Below, piece after piece: positions 1 through 7,556 of a stretch of DNA of 27,172 nucleotides. The notes beneath the pieces were generated by a model. The model had not been told where the DNA came from. It made no database searches and saw only the letters and a program-made list of their open reading frames with translations. Source of the stretch: an uncultured Bacilli bacterium (GTDB lineage Bacteria; Bacillota_I; Bacilli_A; RF39; UBA660); contig CAKOZV010000015.1 of NCBI GenBank assembly GCA_934131695.1, forward strand, positions 1 to 27,172, read 5' to 3'. Made by a program: the position numbers and the translations under genes. How positions within the stretch are numbered: the stretch's first letter is position 1; each line of letters begins with the position of its first letter.

Positions 1-120
1 AAGACTATTTCTAGTCCTCTTCATCAATCCATTTATCATTAGTTTTTGGTTTCACCAACACTACTTGACATTGAACCTTTATTACTCTCAGAAGTAAATT
101 TTCCGAGTTTCCTATCAATC

Positions 121-195
121 TGGAGGGCCTAGTCGGATTTGAACCAACGATCAGGGAGTTGCAGTCCCACGCCTTAGCCACTTGGCTATAGACCC
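121..195 (-). tRNA. tRNA-Cys (GCA)
   Basis: The reverse complement folds as a tRNA. The acceptor arm GGGTCTA pairs with TAGGCCC (one G·U), followed by discriminator U73 and an encoded CCA. The seven-base anticodon loop CTGCAAC contains GCA, and the T arm carries GTTCAAATC. U73 is the known identity base of bacterial cysteine tRNAs and agrees with the anticodon. It is transcribed away from lemA and has its own promoter. Confidence 0.95.
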
Positions 196-215
196 ATTTA
201 TCACTTGCAAATATT

Positions 216-244
216 ATTTTACACTAGCTAAAGGGGTTTGTCAA
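216..244 (-). promoter_or_regulatory. Promoter of tRNA-Cys
   Basis: On the minus strand a perfect −35 TTGACA (239–244) is separated by 17 bp from a −10 TAAAAT (216–221). The tRNA 5' end lies about 20 bp downstream. This is one of the best sigma-A type promoters in the window. Confidence 0.8.
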
Positions 245-349
245 TTGCCTTATTCATTTAATTATATGTTAAAAGTAGATTTCTAGTCACTTATTAGAAA
301 AAATTTACTAAATATATGATAAAATTAACTATAATAGGAGGTGAAAAGA

Positions 350-898
350 ATGTGGTTATGGATTATCTTGGCAGTTATTATTTTAATTATTATTTATGTC
401 TTCATCTTATATAATAACTTTATCAGTTTAGATAATAAAGTAAAAGAAGCTTTTTCTACAATGGATGTCTATTTAAAGAAAAGATGGGACTTAATTCCTA
501 ACCTAGTAGAAACCGTAAAAGGATATGCTAAATATGAAGAAGAAACTTTAACGAGGGTTACAAAATTAAGAAATAATATATATAATGAAATGACAAATGA
601 TGAGAAAATTATAAACAATGAAGAACTATCTAGTGATGTTTCTAAAATCATGGCTTTAAAAGAAGCTTATCCAGAATTAAAAGCTAATGAAAGCTTTATG
701 GATTTAAGTAATAAGCTAACAAAAATTGAAGATGATATAGCTAATGCTAGAAAATATTATAATGGAACAGTTAGAATCTACAATAATAAAGTACAAATGT
801 TTCCTAATAATATTTTTGCTAAGTTATTTGGTTACAAAACAAAAAGAATGTTTGAAGCAAACTATGAAGATAAACAAAATATAAGAATCAATTTATAA
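350..898 (+). CDS. lemA: LemA family membrane protein
   Basis: The product has 182 residues. One N-terminal hydrophobic segment (about residues 1–22) is followed by a helical region with the family signature: the stretch from about residue 30 to 74 contains KRWDLIPNLVETVKGYA and then KYEEETL. LemA proteins are anchored by one N-terminal segment with a long helical bundle; their biochemical role is not settled. A GTG lies in frame at 341, but AGGAGGTG (335–342) overlaps it and sits 8 bp before the ATG at 350, so I use 350. It is the first gene of an operon with two DUF2207-type genes (gaps of 10 and 15 bp), a common partnership in Bacillota. The alternative start affects only three residues. 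Confidence 0.93.
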   Translation: MWLWIILAVIILIIIYVFILYNNFISLDNKVKEAFSTMDVYLKKRWDLIPNLVETVKGYAKYEEETLTRVTKLRNNIYNEMTNDEKIINNEELSSDVSKIMALKEAYPELKANESFMDLSNKLTKIEDDIANARKYYNGTVRIYNNKVQMFPNNIFAKLFGYKTKRMFEANYEDKQNIRINL

Positions 899-908
899 TG
901 GAGGAATT

Positions 909-2003
909 ATGAAAAATCTAAATATTTTATTATATATACTTCCAATAGTATTCCTATTTATTTCTTTATATCTATATAGTAAATTTAGAGGTAATAAAAA
1001 CAATGGTAAAGCATTAAATTTTTATCCTCCAAAAGAATTAAATAGTTTAGATGTTGGTTTTATATATAAAGGTGGTGCTACTAATAAAGATGTAACATCT
1101 CTACTTCTTTATCTTGCTAATAAAGGATATATTAAAGTCATTAAAACTAATGATAGTTATGGATTAGTTAAGACTAAAGAATATGATGAAGATAATATTA
1201 ATGAGCAGTTATTTATTGATGGATTATTTACTAAAAAAAGAAAGTATAATTTTCCATTAAATGAAAGTAAAACTGATGTAATAACATCTGATAATTTATA
1301 TGATAATTTTTATAGAACAATGAATAGAATATTGTCAAATATAAATAGTAGTAAAGATAAAATTTATGAAAAAGGAACTTTACTAACAAAGTTATTAATT
1401 ACTCTAATGGTAATTATAACATATTGTATAGTTACTATTTTTCCAGTTCTATCATATAAAAATGATATGATTTTAGTTATAGCCTTAGCCTTTCCAATAA
1501 TCTTTTTATATTCTTATATTAATATTGATACCTATAATAATTTATTTGCTAAAATCTGCTTTGTATTAGGTTTATTTCTATTACCTTGGTGTGGATTGGT
1601 CTTACCAGTATTAGTAAACAATTTATCCTATTTACTAATCAATATTTATGGATTATCTTGTATAAGTGTAATGATAATATGTGCTAAAAATATTACTAAA
1701 AGAACAAGATATGGAAAAGATATGTTAGAGGAAATAGAAGGATTAAAACAATTTATTAAATTAGGTGATAAAAATAAAATACTTAATCTGTTAGAAGAAA
1801 ACCCTAATTATTTTTACGATATACTACCATATGCTTATACTTTAAATGAATATGATACTTGGATAGATAAATTTAAAGATATTAATCTAACAGCTCCAAG
1901 TTGGTATGTGGAAGATGATAACTTTAACTTGAAAGAGTTTTCTAGTTTTATTAAATCTACTATGAAATCAGTTAAAAGAAGTATGACATCAAGTGATGTT
2001 TGA
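909..2003 (+). CDS. Short DUF2207-type membrane protein (paralogue of the next gene)
   Basis: This 364-residue protein starts with a membrane segment (about 5–24) and goes straight into the conserved cytoplasmic block NFYPPKELNSLDVGFIYKGG (37–56), followed by the DVTSLLLYLANKGYI motif. A cluster of hydrophobic segments lies at about 165–260, and the C-terminal part has the NPNYFYDILPYAY motif. All of this matches the second half of the downstream 779-residue protein motif for motif. The N-terminal extracellular DUF2207 domain and the Gly-rich C-terminal tail are absent. GGAGG six bases before the ATG gives a confident start. It probably arose by tandem duplication and loss of the ectodomain, or it works as a partner of the full-length protein. 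Function of the family is unknown. Confidence 0.85.
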   Translation: MKNLNILLYILPIVFLFISLYLYSKFRGNKNNGKALNFYPPKELNSLDVGFIYKGGATNKDVTSLLLYLANKGYIKVIKTNDSYGLVKTKEYDEDNINEQLFIDGLFTKKRKYNFPLNESKTDVITSDNLYDNFYRTMNRILSNINSSKDKIYEKGTLLTKLLITLMVIITYCIVTIFPVLSYKNDMILVIALAFPIIFLYSYINIDTYNNLFAKICFVLGLFLLPWCGLVLPVLVNNLSYLLINIYGLSCISVMIICAKNITKRTRYGKDMLEEIEGLKQFIKLGDKNKILNLLEENPNYFYDILPYAYTLNEYDTWIDKFKDINLTAPSWYVEDDNFNLKEFSSFIKSTMKSVKRSMTSSDV

Positions 2004-2018
2004 TGAAGAGGAGATACT

Positions 2019-4358
2019 ATGAAAAAACTTAGATTTTTATCTATTATATTATTTTTACTCTTAATAACTATTTTTCCAACAAATACAAATGCATTAAGCA
2101 AACAAACATCGTATATTAATATTAACAATACTGGATATTTAGAAATTGATGACTTAAACATCTACGATATTACTTTTAAAGACTACTCTACTACATCAAC
2201 TAAAGCTTTTGGATTAACTGGAATAATAAAAAACAATTCTAATAGTAATATTGATTACTCGACTACTGTATATTATTATGATAAAAATTATTCATTAATT
2301 GCTAAAAGTAATAAGCAAAGTATTGTTCCAATTGCTAATAGTAGCTTTAATCTAATGTCTAATCTATCTATTTTAAATGGACATAGTGTTAGTGAAATAG
2401 TTTATTATCAGTTAGAGGTTAATACTGATTGTGTTGACTATAGTAGTGATATGTTAACACCTAGTAAGGCCAGTGATTACTCTTATTATGATTATGTTCT
2501 TGATAAATATGATATTAATATTAAAGTAAATGAAGATAATACTTTTGATGTTATTGAATCAATTACTGCATATTTTAATAAGCCAAAGCATGGGATATTT
2601 AGAACTATTCCCTTAACTAATAAAATAACAAGACTAGATGGTAGTAAATCAACTAATAGAGCAAAAATAACAAACTTATCTGTTAATAGTAAGTATACAA
2701 CATCAAGGGAAAGTGGAAACTATAAAATACAAATTGGTGATGCTAACAAAACCTTAACAGGTGAACAAACTTATGTAATTAAATATACTTATAATTTAGG
2801 AAAAGATAAAATTAAAGACTATGATGAATTATATTACAATATTATTGGTGATGAATGGGATACTGTTATTGGTAACATAACTTTTACTATTACGATGCCT
2901 AAAGATTTTGATAGTAGTAAACTTGGTTTTTCTTCTGGTAGTACTGGTTCTACTGATAATACTGATATAGAGTATAGTGTTAGTAATAATATAATAACTG
3001 GTAAATATACTAATATTTTAGGAAAGAACGAAGCTTTAACAGTAAGATGTGAACTACAAGATGGTTATTTTTCTAAAGCTAAAGATACTATAGAGCCAGT
3101 CTTATATATTGAGTTTATAATTCCATTACTATTTCTTTTAGTATCATTTTACTTATGGTGTAAATTTGGTAGGGATGATAAGGTTATCGAAACAGTTGAA
3201 TTTTATCCACCTGAAGGATTTAACAGTTTAGAGGTTGGATTTTTATATAAAGGATATGCTGATAATAAAGATGTAACTTCCCTACTCATTTATCTTGCTA
3301 ATAAAGGATATATAAAAATAACAGAAACTGAAAAAAAAGTATTATTCTTTAAGTATAGTGATTTTAAAATAACAAAACTTAAAGAATATGATGGAGATAA
3401 TATCAATGAAGAATTATTTTTAAAAGGTTTATTTTTAAAGAAGAATTCAATTATATCTTTATTTCTTGATAAATATGAAGCTACTAGTGAAGATACTTTA
3501 AAAGAAGTAACATCAGCTGATTTATATGATAGTTTTTATGTTACCATGAATAAAATATTATCTAATATAAGTAATAAAAAAAATAAATATAAGATTTATG
3601 AAAAATCAGCTTCTAATAAAAAAATATTTATTATTTTAATGATGATTGCTACTTATTTGCTTATAACTATTCCACCAATTGTGCTATTTGGACAAGCTGA
3701 AATCATCCCTTTTGCTACAATTTTTCCTGCAATTGGTTTTACAGTTTTATTTGTATTTGTCTTTGGTAAAACGGGATCTGTTTCTAAAACTGCTAGTAAT
3801 CTTTATGCAAAAATATTCGGATTAATTTGGGGACTAGGATTTGGTGGAATCCCATGGATTTCTTTAGTTTTACCATTATTACTAATAGATATTAATTATT
3901 TAACAGTATACATAATAGGATTAATCTGTATTCTAGGAATGTTCTTTTGTTTAAAATACTTACCTAAAAGAACTAAATATGGTAATGAAATATTAGGGAA
4001 AATAGGAGGATTTAAAAACTTCTTAGAAACTGTGGAAAAAGATAAATTAGAAGCATTAGTAGAGAAAAATCCAACTTATTTCTATGATATATTACCATAT
4101 ACTTATGTGCTTGGTATTTCTGATAAATGGATTAAAAAGTTTGAATCAATTTCTATTGTTGCTCCTACTTGGTATGCTGGAAATAGTGATTTCGATTTAA
4201 ATTCTTTCTCTTCATTTATTAATGACACTATGTCTTCGGCAGAAAGTTCCATGTCATCTAGTCCTAGTTCTTCATCTGGCGGTGATTTCAGTGGTGGCTC
4301 TTCCGGAGGTGGATCATCAGGTGGAGGTTCTGGTGGTGGTGGCGGTGGCTCTTGGTAG
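2019..4358 (+). CDS. Full-length DUF2207 membrane protein with Gly/Ser-rich tail
   Basis: This 779-residue protein begins with a signal peptide (about 1–26, hydrophobic run then NTNA). Residues about 150–350 form the extracellular DUF2207 domain, recognised by the stretch around HGIFRTIPL and the later DELYYNIIGDEWD. A membrane segment at about 361–383 ends in KFGRDD. The cytoplasmic block FYPPEGFNSLEVGFLYKG follows, then more membrane segments (about 545–655), the PTYFYDILPYTY motif and a terminal Ser run leading into a GGGSGGGGGG-type tail ending in SW. Such a Gly-rich end is typical of the family. It lies 15 bp after its shorter paralogue with GAGGAG upstream of the start, and two terminators follow. 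The family's role is unknown; frequent linkage to lemA suggests a shared envelope function. Confidence 0.92.
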   Translation: MKKLRFLSIILFLLLITIFPTNTNALSKQTSYININNTGYLEIDDLNIYDITFKDYSTTSTKAFGLTGIIKNNSNSNIDYSTTVYYYDKNYSLIAKSNKQSIVPIANSSFNLMSNLSILNGHSVSEIVYYQLEVNTDCVDYSSDMLTPSKASDYSYYDYVLDKYDINIKVNEDNTFDVIESITAYFNKPKHGIFRTIPLTNKITRLDGSKSTNRAKITNLSVNSKYTTSRESGNYKIQIGDANKTLTGEQTYVIKYTYNLGKDKIKDYDELYYNIIGDEWDTVIGNITFTITMPKDFDSSKLGFSSGSTGSTDNTDIEYSVSNNIITGKYTNILGKNEALTVRCELQDGYFSKAKDTIEPVLYIEFIIPLLFLLVSFYLWCKFGRDDKVIETVEFYPPEGFNSLEVGFLYKGYADNKDVTSLLIYLANKGYIKITETEKKVLFFKYSDFKITKLKEYDGDNINEELFLKGLFLKKNSIISLFLDKYEATSEDTLKEVTSADLYDSFYVTMNKILSNISNKKNKYKIYEKSASNKKIFIILMMIATYLLITIPPIVLFGQAEIIPFATIFPAIGFTVLFVFVFGKTGSVSKTASNLYAKIFGLIWGLGFGGIPWISLVLPLLLIDINYLTVYIIGLICILGMFFCLKYLPKRTKYGNEILGKIGGFKNFLETVEKDKLEALVEKNPTYFYDILPYTYVLGISDKWIKKFESISIVAPTWYAGNSDFDLNSFSSFINDTMSSAESSMSSSPSSSSGGDFSGGSSGGGSSGGGSGGGGGGSW

Positions 4359-4402
4359 TCACTTCATAATATACTTGTAAAGATTAATAATCATTTAAAT
4401 TT

Positions 4403-4448
4403 AAAAGACAATCAGATATTTAATATCTAAAATTGTCTTTTATTTTTG
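4403..4448 (+). terminator. Rho-independent terminator of the lemA operon
   Basis: A perfect 10-bp stem, AAAAGACAAT (4403–4412) and ATTGTCTTTT (4432–4441), is followed by a T-rich run. The loop contains a smaller inverted repeat, AGATATT/AATATCT. It lies 45 bp after the DUF2207 gene. Confidence 0.85.
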
Positions 4449-4464
4449 TATTAGATAAAATTAA

Positions 4465-4500
4465 AACTTACAAACGATTAAGTCTGTAAGTTGATTTTTT
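4465..4500 (+). terminator. Second, tandem terminator
   Basis: The stem AACTTACA (4465–4472) / TGTAAGTT (4485–4492) is followed by GA and six T residues. It lies directly after the first terminator and gives a fail-safe stop before the next gene. A perfect palindrome GTAGATATCTAC (4515–4526) follows, with no obvious role. Confidence 0.75.
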
Positions 4501-4659
4501 ATGGAGCGATTATCGTAGATATCTACAACTTTTTCACTTCTTAACGATTTGATATATAAAATATCAATCACTAGTGATATTTTAGTACAAATTTTCCTTT
4601 ATGTCTCGGAAAAAATAGCAATTTATGTTAAAATTATTATTAGAAGTGGATGTGTTAAC

Positions 4660-5946
4660 ATGAATAATGAACTTAAAACATGGCATTTTGGGATTGATAA
4701 TGATAAATTAGTAGAGCTAGTATTGTCTGGTAAAAAGACTGCTACAACTTCATTGTATGATCAAAATGATATTCCAACTGTGAATGAAGAGTCAATATTA
4801 ATTTTCGATAATGAAAAAAAGGCTTGTGTAACTAAAATAAAAAAAGTAATAATAACTGAATTTAAAAATATTAGTGAAGAACTATCTATCCTTGAAGGAG
4901 AAGGAAATTTTGAAGAGTGGCAAAAAGCTCATATTGAATACTTTAAAACCATAAATCCAAATTTTAATGAGAATACAAAAGTAACATTTGAAATATTTGA
5001 AGTTAAGGAAAATTTAATTGAACAACGCTTACAACTTGCTAAAAAAATAGCACAAGTTAATAAAGATATCTTTGGCGATATTGAAAGTATCGAAGAAATT
5101 AATGCAGGATTTAATAACAGCATTTTCTGTGTCAATAACAAATATATAATAAAGGTTTGTGGTGATACAAGTAAAGAGAATTTATTTGATGTAGAGGCTA
5201 GCTTCTATAATGTCAATAAAGATAATAAAAATATTCCAACTTTATATAGATATGATAAATCAAAAAATGATGTACCTTATGTTTATGAAGTTATAGAAAA
5301 AGTAGATGGAAAATCAGTCTATTATTATTGGTATAAAATGAATGAACAAGAAAGAGAAGAATTTGTCAAGGAGTTAGTTGTAGTATTAAAAAGAGTTCAT
5401 TCAAAAGAATATCAAGCATATGATTGGAGTTCTTCTATAAAAGAAAGAGTTTTATCAAGTTTCAATCAAACTATTGATATGTTTAGTGAAGATGAAAGAA
5501 CTATTATTTTAGAATCATTTGAAAAATATGATGAGATATTATCTGATAATAAATTTTGTTTAATTCATAATGACCTACATTTTGATAATATTTTATTAGA
5601 TGACAATAATAATATAAAATTAATAGATTTTAACGATTCACAAGTAGCACCTTTTGATTTCGATTTAAGATTGTTATATATGAGTGTATCACTACCTTGG
5701 AAGTGGGCAAATAGTGATATGGATCCATTACAAAAACCTGAAGATTACCGAAATTTATTCAAATATATTAAAAAATATTATCCTGAACTTGATAATGTTA
5801 AATACTTAGAAGAAAGAATGTTAGTATATTGGGTGCTAGATGATTTGGAATTATTACCAATTTATAGAGAGAAAGAAAGCAAAGAACGAATTATAGTGAA
5901 TTGTAGAAAGATATTAGGTAAATTTGAAAAAATAAAAATTAAGTAA
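4660..5946 (+). CDS. ASCH domain–phosphotransferase (APH-like) fusion protein
   Basis: The product has 428 residues from ATG 4660, where GTGGA precedes the start by about nine bases; the frame is open further upstream but without a ribosome site. Residues about 1–116 look like a YhfF-type ASCH domain (LVLSGKKTATTSLYD, then a β-rich part ending VTFEIFEV). ASCH domains are PUA-like folds linked to RNA or nucleotide binding. Residues about 125–425 resemble aminoglycoside/choline-kinase type phosphotransferases: candidate ATP lysine in YIIKV (Lys165), catalytic-loop motif HNDLHFDN (His303, Asp305, Asn310) and the metal-binding Asp323 in LIDFND. The two halves are in one uninterrupted frame. The substrate cannot be read from sequence, and antibiotic resistance should not be assumed. 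It stands alone between the tandem terminators and a gene-poor stretch. Confidence 0.85.
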   Translation: MNNELKTWHFGIDNDKLVELVLSGKKTATTSLYDQNDIPTVNEESILIFDNEKKACVTKIKKVIITEFKNISEELSILEGEGNFEEWQKAHIEYFKTINPNFNENTKVTFEIFEVKENLIEQRLQLAKKIAQVNKDIFGDIESIEEINAGFNNSIFCVNNKYIIKVCGDTSKENLFDVEASFYNVNKDNKNIPTLYRYDKSKNDVPYVYEVIEKVDGKSVYYYWYKMNEQEREEFVKELVVVLKRVHSKEYQAYDWSSSIKERVLSSFNQTIDMFSEDERTIILESFEKYDEILSDNKFCLIHNDLHFDNILLDDNNNIKLIDFNDSQVAPFDFDLRLLYMSVSLPWKWANSDMDPLQKPEDYRNLFKYIKKYYPELDNVKYLEERMLVYWVLDDLELLPIYREKESKERIIVNCRKILGKFEKIKIK

Positions 5947-6146
5947 TTTCTTATGAGAAATTAAAAAAAATCATTCAATATATGAAAGGAGTACTTATTT
6001 TAATATTATAAAATAAATGCTAATATTTAAGAAGACACTGATTATATAGATATTAAACTGTATTTTTAAAAGGAAAACAGAGATATGACAAAAATTTATA
6101 ATAGTTTTGAATTAAGAGATAAAGATAAAATATAACAAATAAAGGT

Positions 6147-6160
6147 ATGGTAATTACCAT
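6147..6160. repeat. Perfect 14-bp palindrome
   Basis: ATGGTAATTACCAT is its own reverse complement. A half-site, AATGGTAAT, recurs about 80 bp downstream near 6230. The form fits an operator, but no promoter or regulator can be tied to it. Confidence 0.5.
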
Positions 6161-6254
6161 AGTAGAGTTTGTGCGAGAGTATAAATTCAGTGCTGACTAA
6201 ACATAGTGAAGTGTAAACAATTTTGTATAAATGGTAATCTATTCATGACATTTT

Positions 6255-6278
6255 GAACCGCTATAGGTTCATTTTTTT
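6255..6278 (+). terminator. Rho-independent terminator, plus strand
   Basis: A five-bp stem GAACC (6255–6259) / GGTTC (6266–6270) with a six-base loop is followed by ATTTTTTT. It would end plus-strand transcription coming from the ASCH–phosphotransferase gene. Confidence 0.65.
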
Positions 6279-6304
6279 GTTATTCATATGATAACATACT
6301 ACTT

Positions 6305-6751
6305 CTAAATCATTTTATTAATAGTGTTAAAATTATCTTTTTCTTTGCTTTTTATTATTCCTTGTGGAATATATCCTAAATATTTTCCTAAGTATTCATC
6401 GATTGATATTAAAAGACTAGTATCATATATTATTCCATTTGAAACAATCCATGCATGTTCTCCATTAGGTGAGCGCTTAGTATTCTTAATAGCTGGTAGT
6501 ATTCCTTTATATATTTTATATTCTTCAAACATATTTGAAAGATATTCACACGCCGGAAGACAAAATCCTATATTTGAGTCATTTTTAAAATAATCGAATA
6601 AAGTACAATTTAATGATTTTATATAAATTTGTTTGGTCTTATCGACAAATTCTTTAGAAAACAAATTAATTAATCCATTTTCAACTCCGTAGTTATAAAC
6701 ATCCTTAAAACTTCTATCTTTAAGTGCCACATCTAAAATACTATTTTTCAT
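6305..6751 (-). CDS. Small protein with a Cys-His-Asp pattern (papain/transglutaminase-like fold suspected)
   Basis: The product has 148 residues from ATG 6751, preceded by GGGGAG with a six-base gap; a TTG one codon earlier is possible but less well placed. No signal peptide or membrane segment is visible. Three spaced motifs, GFCLPACEYL, GEHAWIVSNG and YDTSLLI, give a Cys…His…Asp order like that of transglutaminase-fold and McjB-type cysteine peptidases. This is a pattern match, and I do not recognise the family. It lies downstream of tRNA-Gly on the same strand, behind a terminator, and no own promoter was identified. It might act as a peptidase or be a catalytically unrelated protein. Confidence 0.6.
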   Translation of the reverse strand: MKNSILDVALKDRSFKDVYNYGVENGLINLFSKEFVDKTKQIYIKSLNCTLFDYFKNDSNIGFCLPACEYLSNMFEEYKIYKGILPAIKNTKRSPNGEHAWIVSNGIIYDTSLLISIDEYLGKYLGYIPQGIIKSKEKDNFNTINKMI

Positions 6752-6794
6752 CAAAAACTCCCCTTAAGAAAAAGTATAAAACATATTTATATAT

Positions 6795-6831
6795 AAATAA
6801 AACTCACACAATAGTATTTAATTGTGCGAGT
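6795..6831 (-). terminator. Terminator downstream of tRNA-Gly
   Basis: On the minus strand ACTCGCACAAT (6821–6831) pairs with ATTGTGTGAGT (6802–6812) with a single G·U pair, and TTTATTT follows. On the plus strand the same position would be an A/C mismatch, so the hairpin works best for minus-strand transcripts. Confidence 0.75.
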
Positions 6832-6842
6832 ATTAACATCAA

Positions 6843-6917
6843 TGGAGCAGATGAGGGAAATCGAATCCCCGTCACAACCTTGGCAAGGTCATATTCTAAC
6901 CACTAAACTACATCTGC
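6843..6917 (-). tRNA. tRNA-Gly (GCC)
   Basis: The reverse complement has the acceptor arm GCAGATG pairing with CATCTGC, discriminator U, an encoded CCA, the anticodon loop CTTGCCA with GCC, and the T-arm GTTCGA-type sequence GATTCGATTCC. It lies between ylxM and the 148-residue gene, on the same strand. Confidence 0.95.
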
Positions 6918-6933
6918 AAATAAGTACATACTT

Positions 6934-6963
6934 AATATAGCATAATAAAAAGAACTAAGTCAA
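6934..6963 (-). promoter_or_regulatory. Promoter of tRNA-Gly
   Basis: On the minus strand TTGACT (6958–6963) lies 18 bp from TATATT (6934–6939), and the tRNA starts 17 bp after the −10. The −35 lies just after the ylxM stop codon. Confidence 0.65.
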
Positions 6964-6970
6964 TCTTTTT

Positions 6971-7270
6971 TCATAAATTAAAAAGATCTTTTAGTTCCTT
7001 TTTTATATTATCATCGTTTATCTTATCACATATTTCTTTTATTTTTTCTTGTTTGGTAGATAACTGTAATACTTTATCATAATGTTCTAGTTTTTCTTTG
7101 GCTTCCCTTAGTTGATTATGAATAGCATTTCTAGTTATCTCATAATTTTCTGCTATTTCTGATAATGATAAGTTATTAAAGTAATAGTCTTTAAAATAAT
7201 CCTGTTGTTTACTAGTTAATAATTCACCATATAAATCAAATAGCATTGTATAATATAACATCTCTTCCAT
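6971..7270 (-). CDS. ylxM: YlxM-type helix-turn-helix protein
   Basis: The product has 99 residues from ATG 7270. GGAG lies six bases upstream and overlaps the end of the preceding gene; a TTG at 7282 would put the start inside that ribosome site. Residues about 20–70 form a sigma-factor-like helix-turn-helix with TSKQQDYFKDYYFNNLSLSEIA followed by the recognition helix in ITRNAIHNQLREAKEKL (stretch about 15–65). In Bacillota ylxM is usually found with ftsY and ffh, and YlxM proteins are described as accessory factors of the signal recognition particle. Here ffh does not follow; tRNA-Gly does. Translation is probably coupled to the membrane protein upstream. Confidence 0.9.
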   Translation of the reverse strand: MEEMLYYTMLFDLYGELLTSKQQDYFKDYYFNNLSLSEIAENYEITRNAIHNQLREAKEKLEHYDKVLQLSTKQEKIKEICDKINDDNIKKELKDLFNL

Positions 7271-7271
7271 A

Positions 7272-7556
7272 TTATGCTCCAAAGAAAGCTATTAATAAAA
7301 TAATAACACCTACTCCTAAATAAACATAGGTAGCATATAGTCTTTTATAAATTAATTGATTATTAATACCCATATCTATAATAGTTATACCAAGAAGTAG
7401 TTTAAAATAGAAAAATAAATCTTTATAAATAAGTGATAATATACCAAATATCAGTAATAATATGGTAAGAATAAACTGAATAGTAAGGAATAACTTTGTA
7501 TTATCTTTTTTCTTTTTCACTACTTTAGGATTTATCTTTGTGATACTCTTTTTCAT
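7272..7556 (-). CDS. Small membrane protein between ftsY and ylxM
   Basis: This 94-residue protein has a basic N-terminus (KVVKKKKDN) and then three hydrophobic stretches at about 22–44, 48–60 and 75–93. It is probably a polytopic membrane protein of two or three segments. Its ATG overlaps the ftsY stop (ATGA), and GGAGG within the last codons of ftsY serves it. Its own end carries the ribosome site of ylxM. The tight coupling suggests a role near the SRP receptor or the translocon, but I do not recognise the family. Confidence 0.75.
   Translation of the reverse strand: MKKSITKINPKVVKKKKDNTKLFLTIQFILTILLLIFGILSLIYKDLFFYFKLLLGITIIDMGINNQLIYKRLYATYVYLGVGVIILLIAFFGA

Larger units (their letters stand above)
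5947..6304. other. Gene-poor stretch of about 360 bp
   Basis: No convincing gene is present. A 16-codon open frame at 6085–6135 (plus; starts MTKIYNSFEL) follows AAAAGGA and may be the head of a lost gene, as the sequence after its stop shows no coding pattern. A perfect palindrome is at 6147–6160 and a terminator at 6255–6278. The stretch is very AT-rich and reads as decayed sequence between two convergent transcription units. Confidence 0.5.

Noticed and set aside
330..335. TATAAT just upstream of lemA as its −10 element
   Set aside because: It ends one base before the ribosome site, so the transcript would start at or after that site; the real promoter must be further upstream and could not be fixed.
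4515..4526. Palindrome GTAGATATCTAC as a third terminator
   Set aside because: It has no loop and the following T run is separated by AAC; two good terminators already precede it.
6324..6593. Plus-strand open frame opposite the 148-residue gene
   Set aside because: The minus-strand frame has a good ribosome site, a full-length start and balanced composition; the plus frame has none of these.
6724..6906. Plus-strand frame across tRNA-Gly
   Set aside because: It runs through the complement of a well-formed tRNA and the tRNA terminator, so it cannot be a conserved protein.
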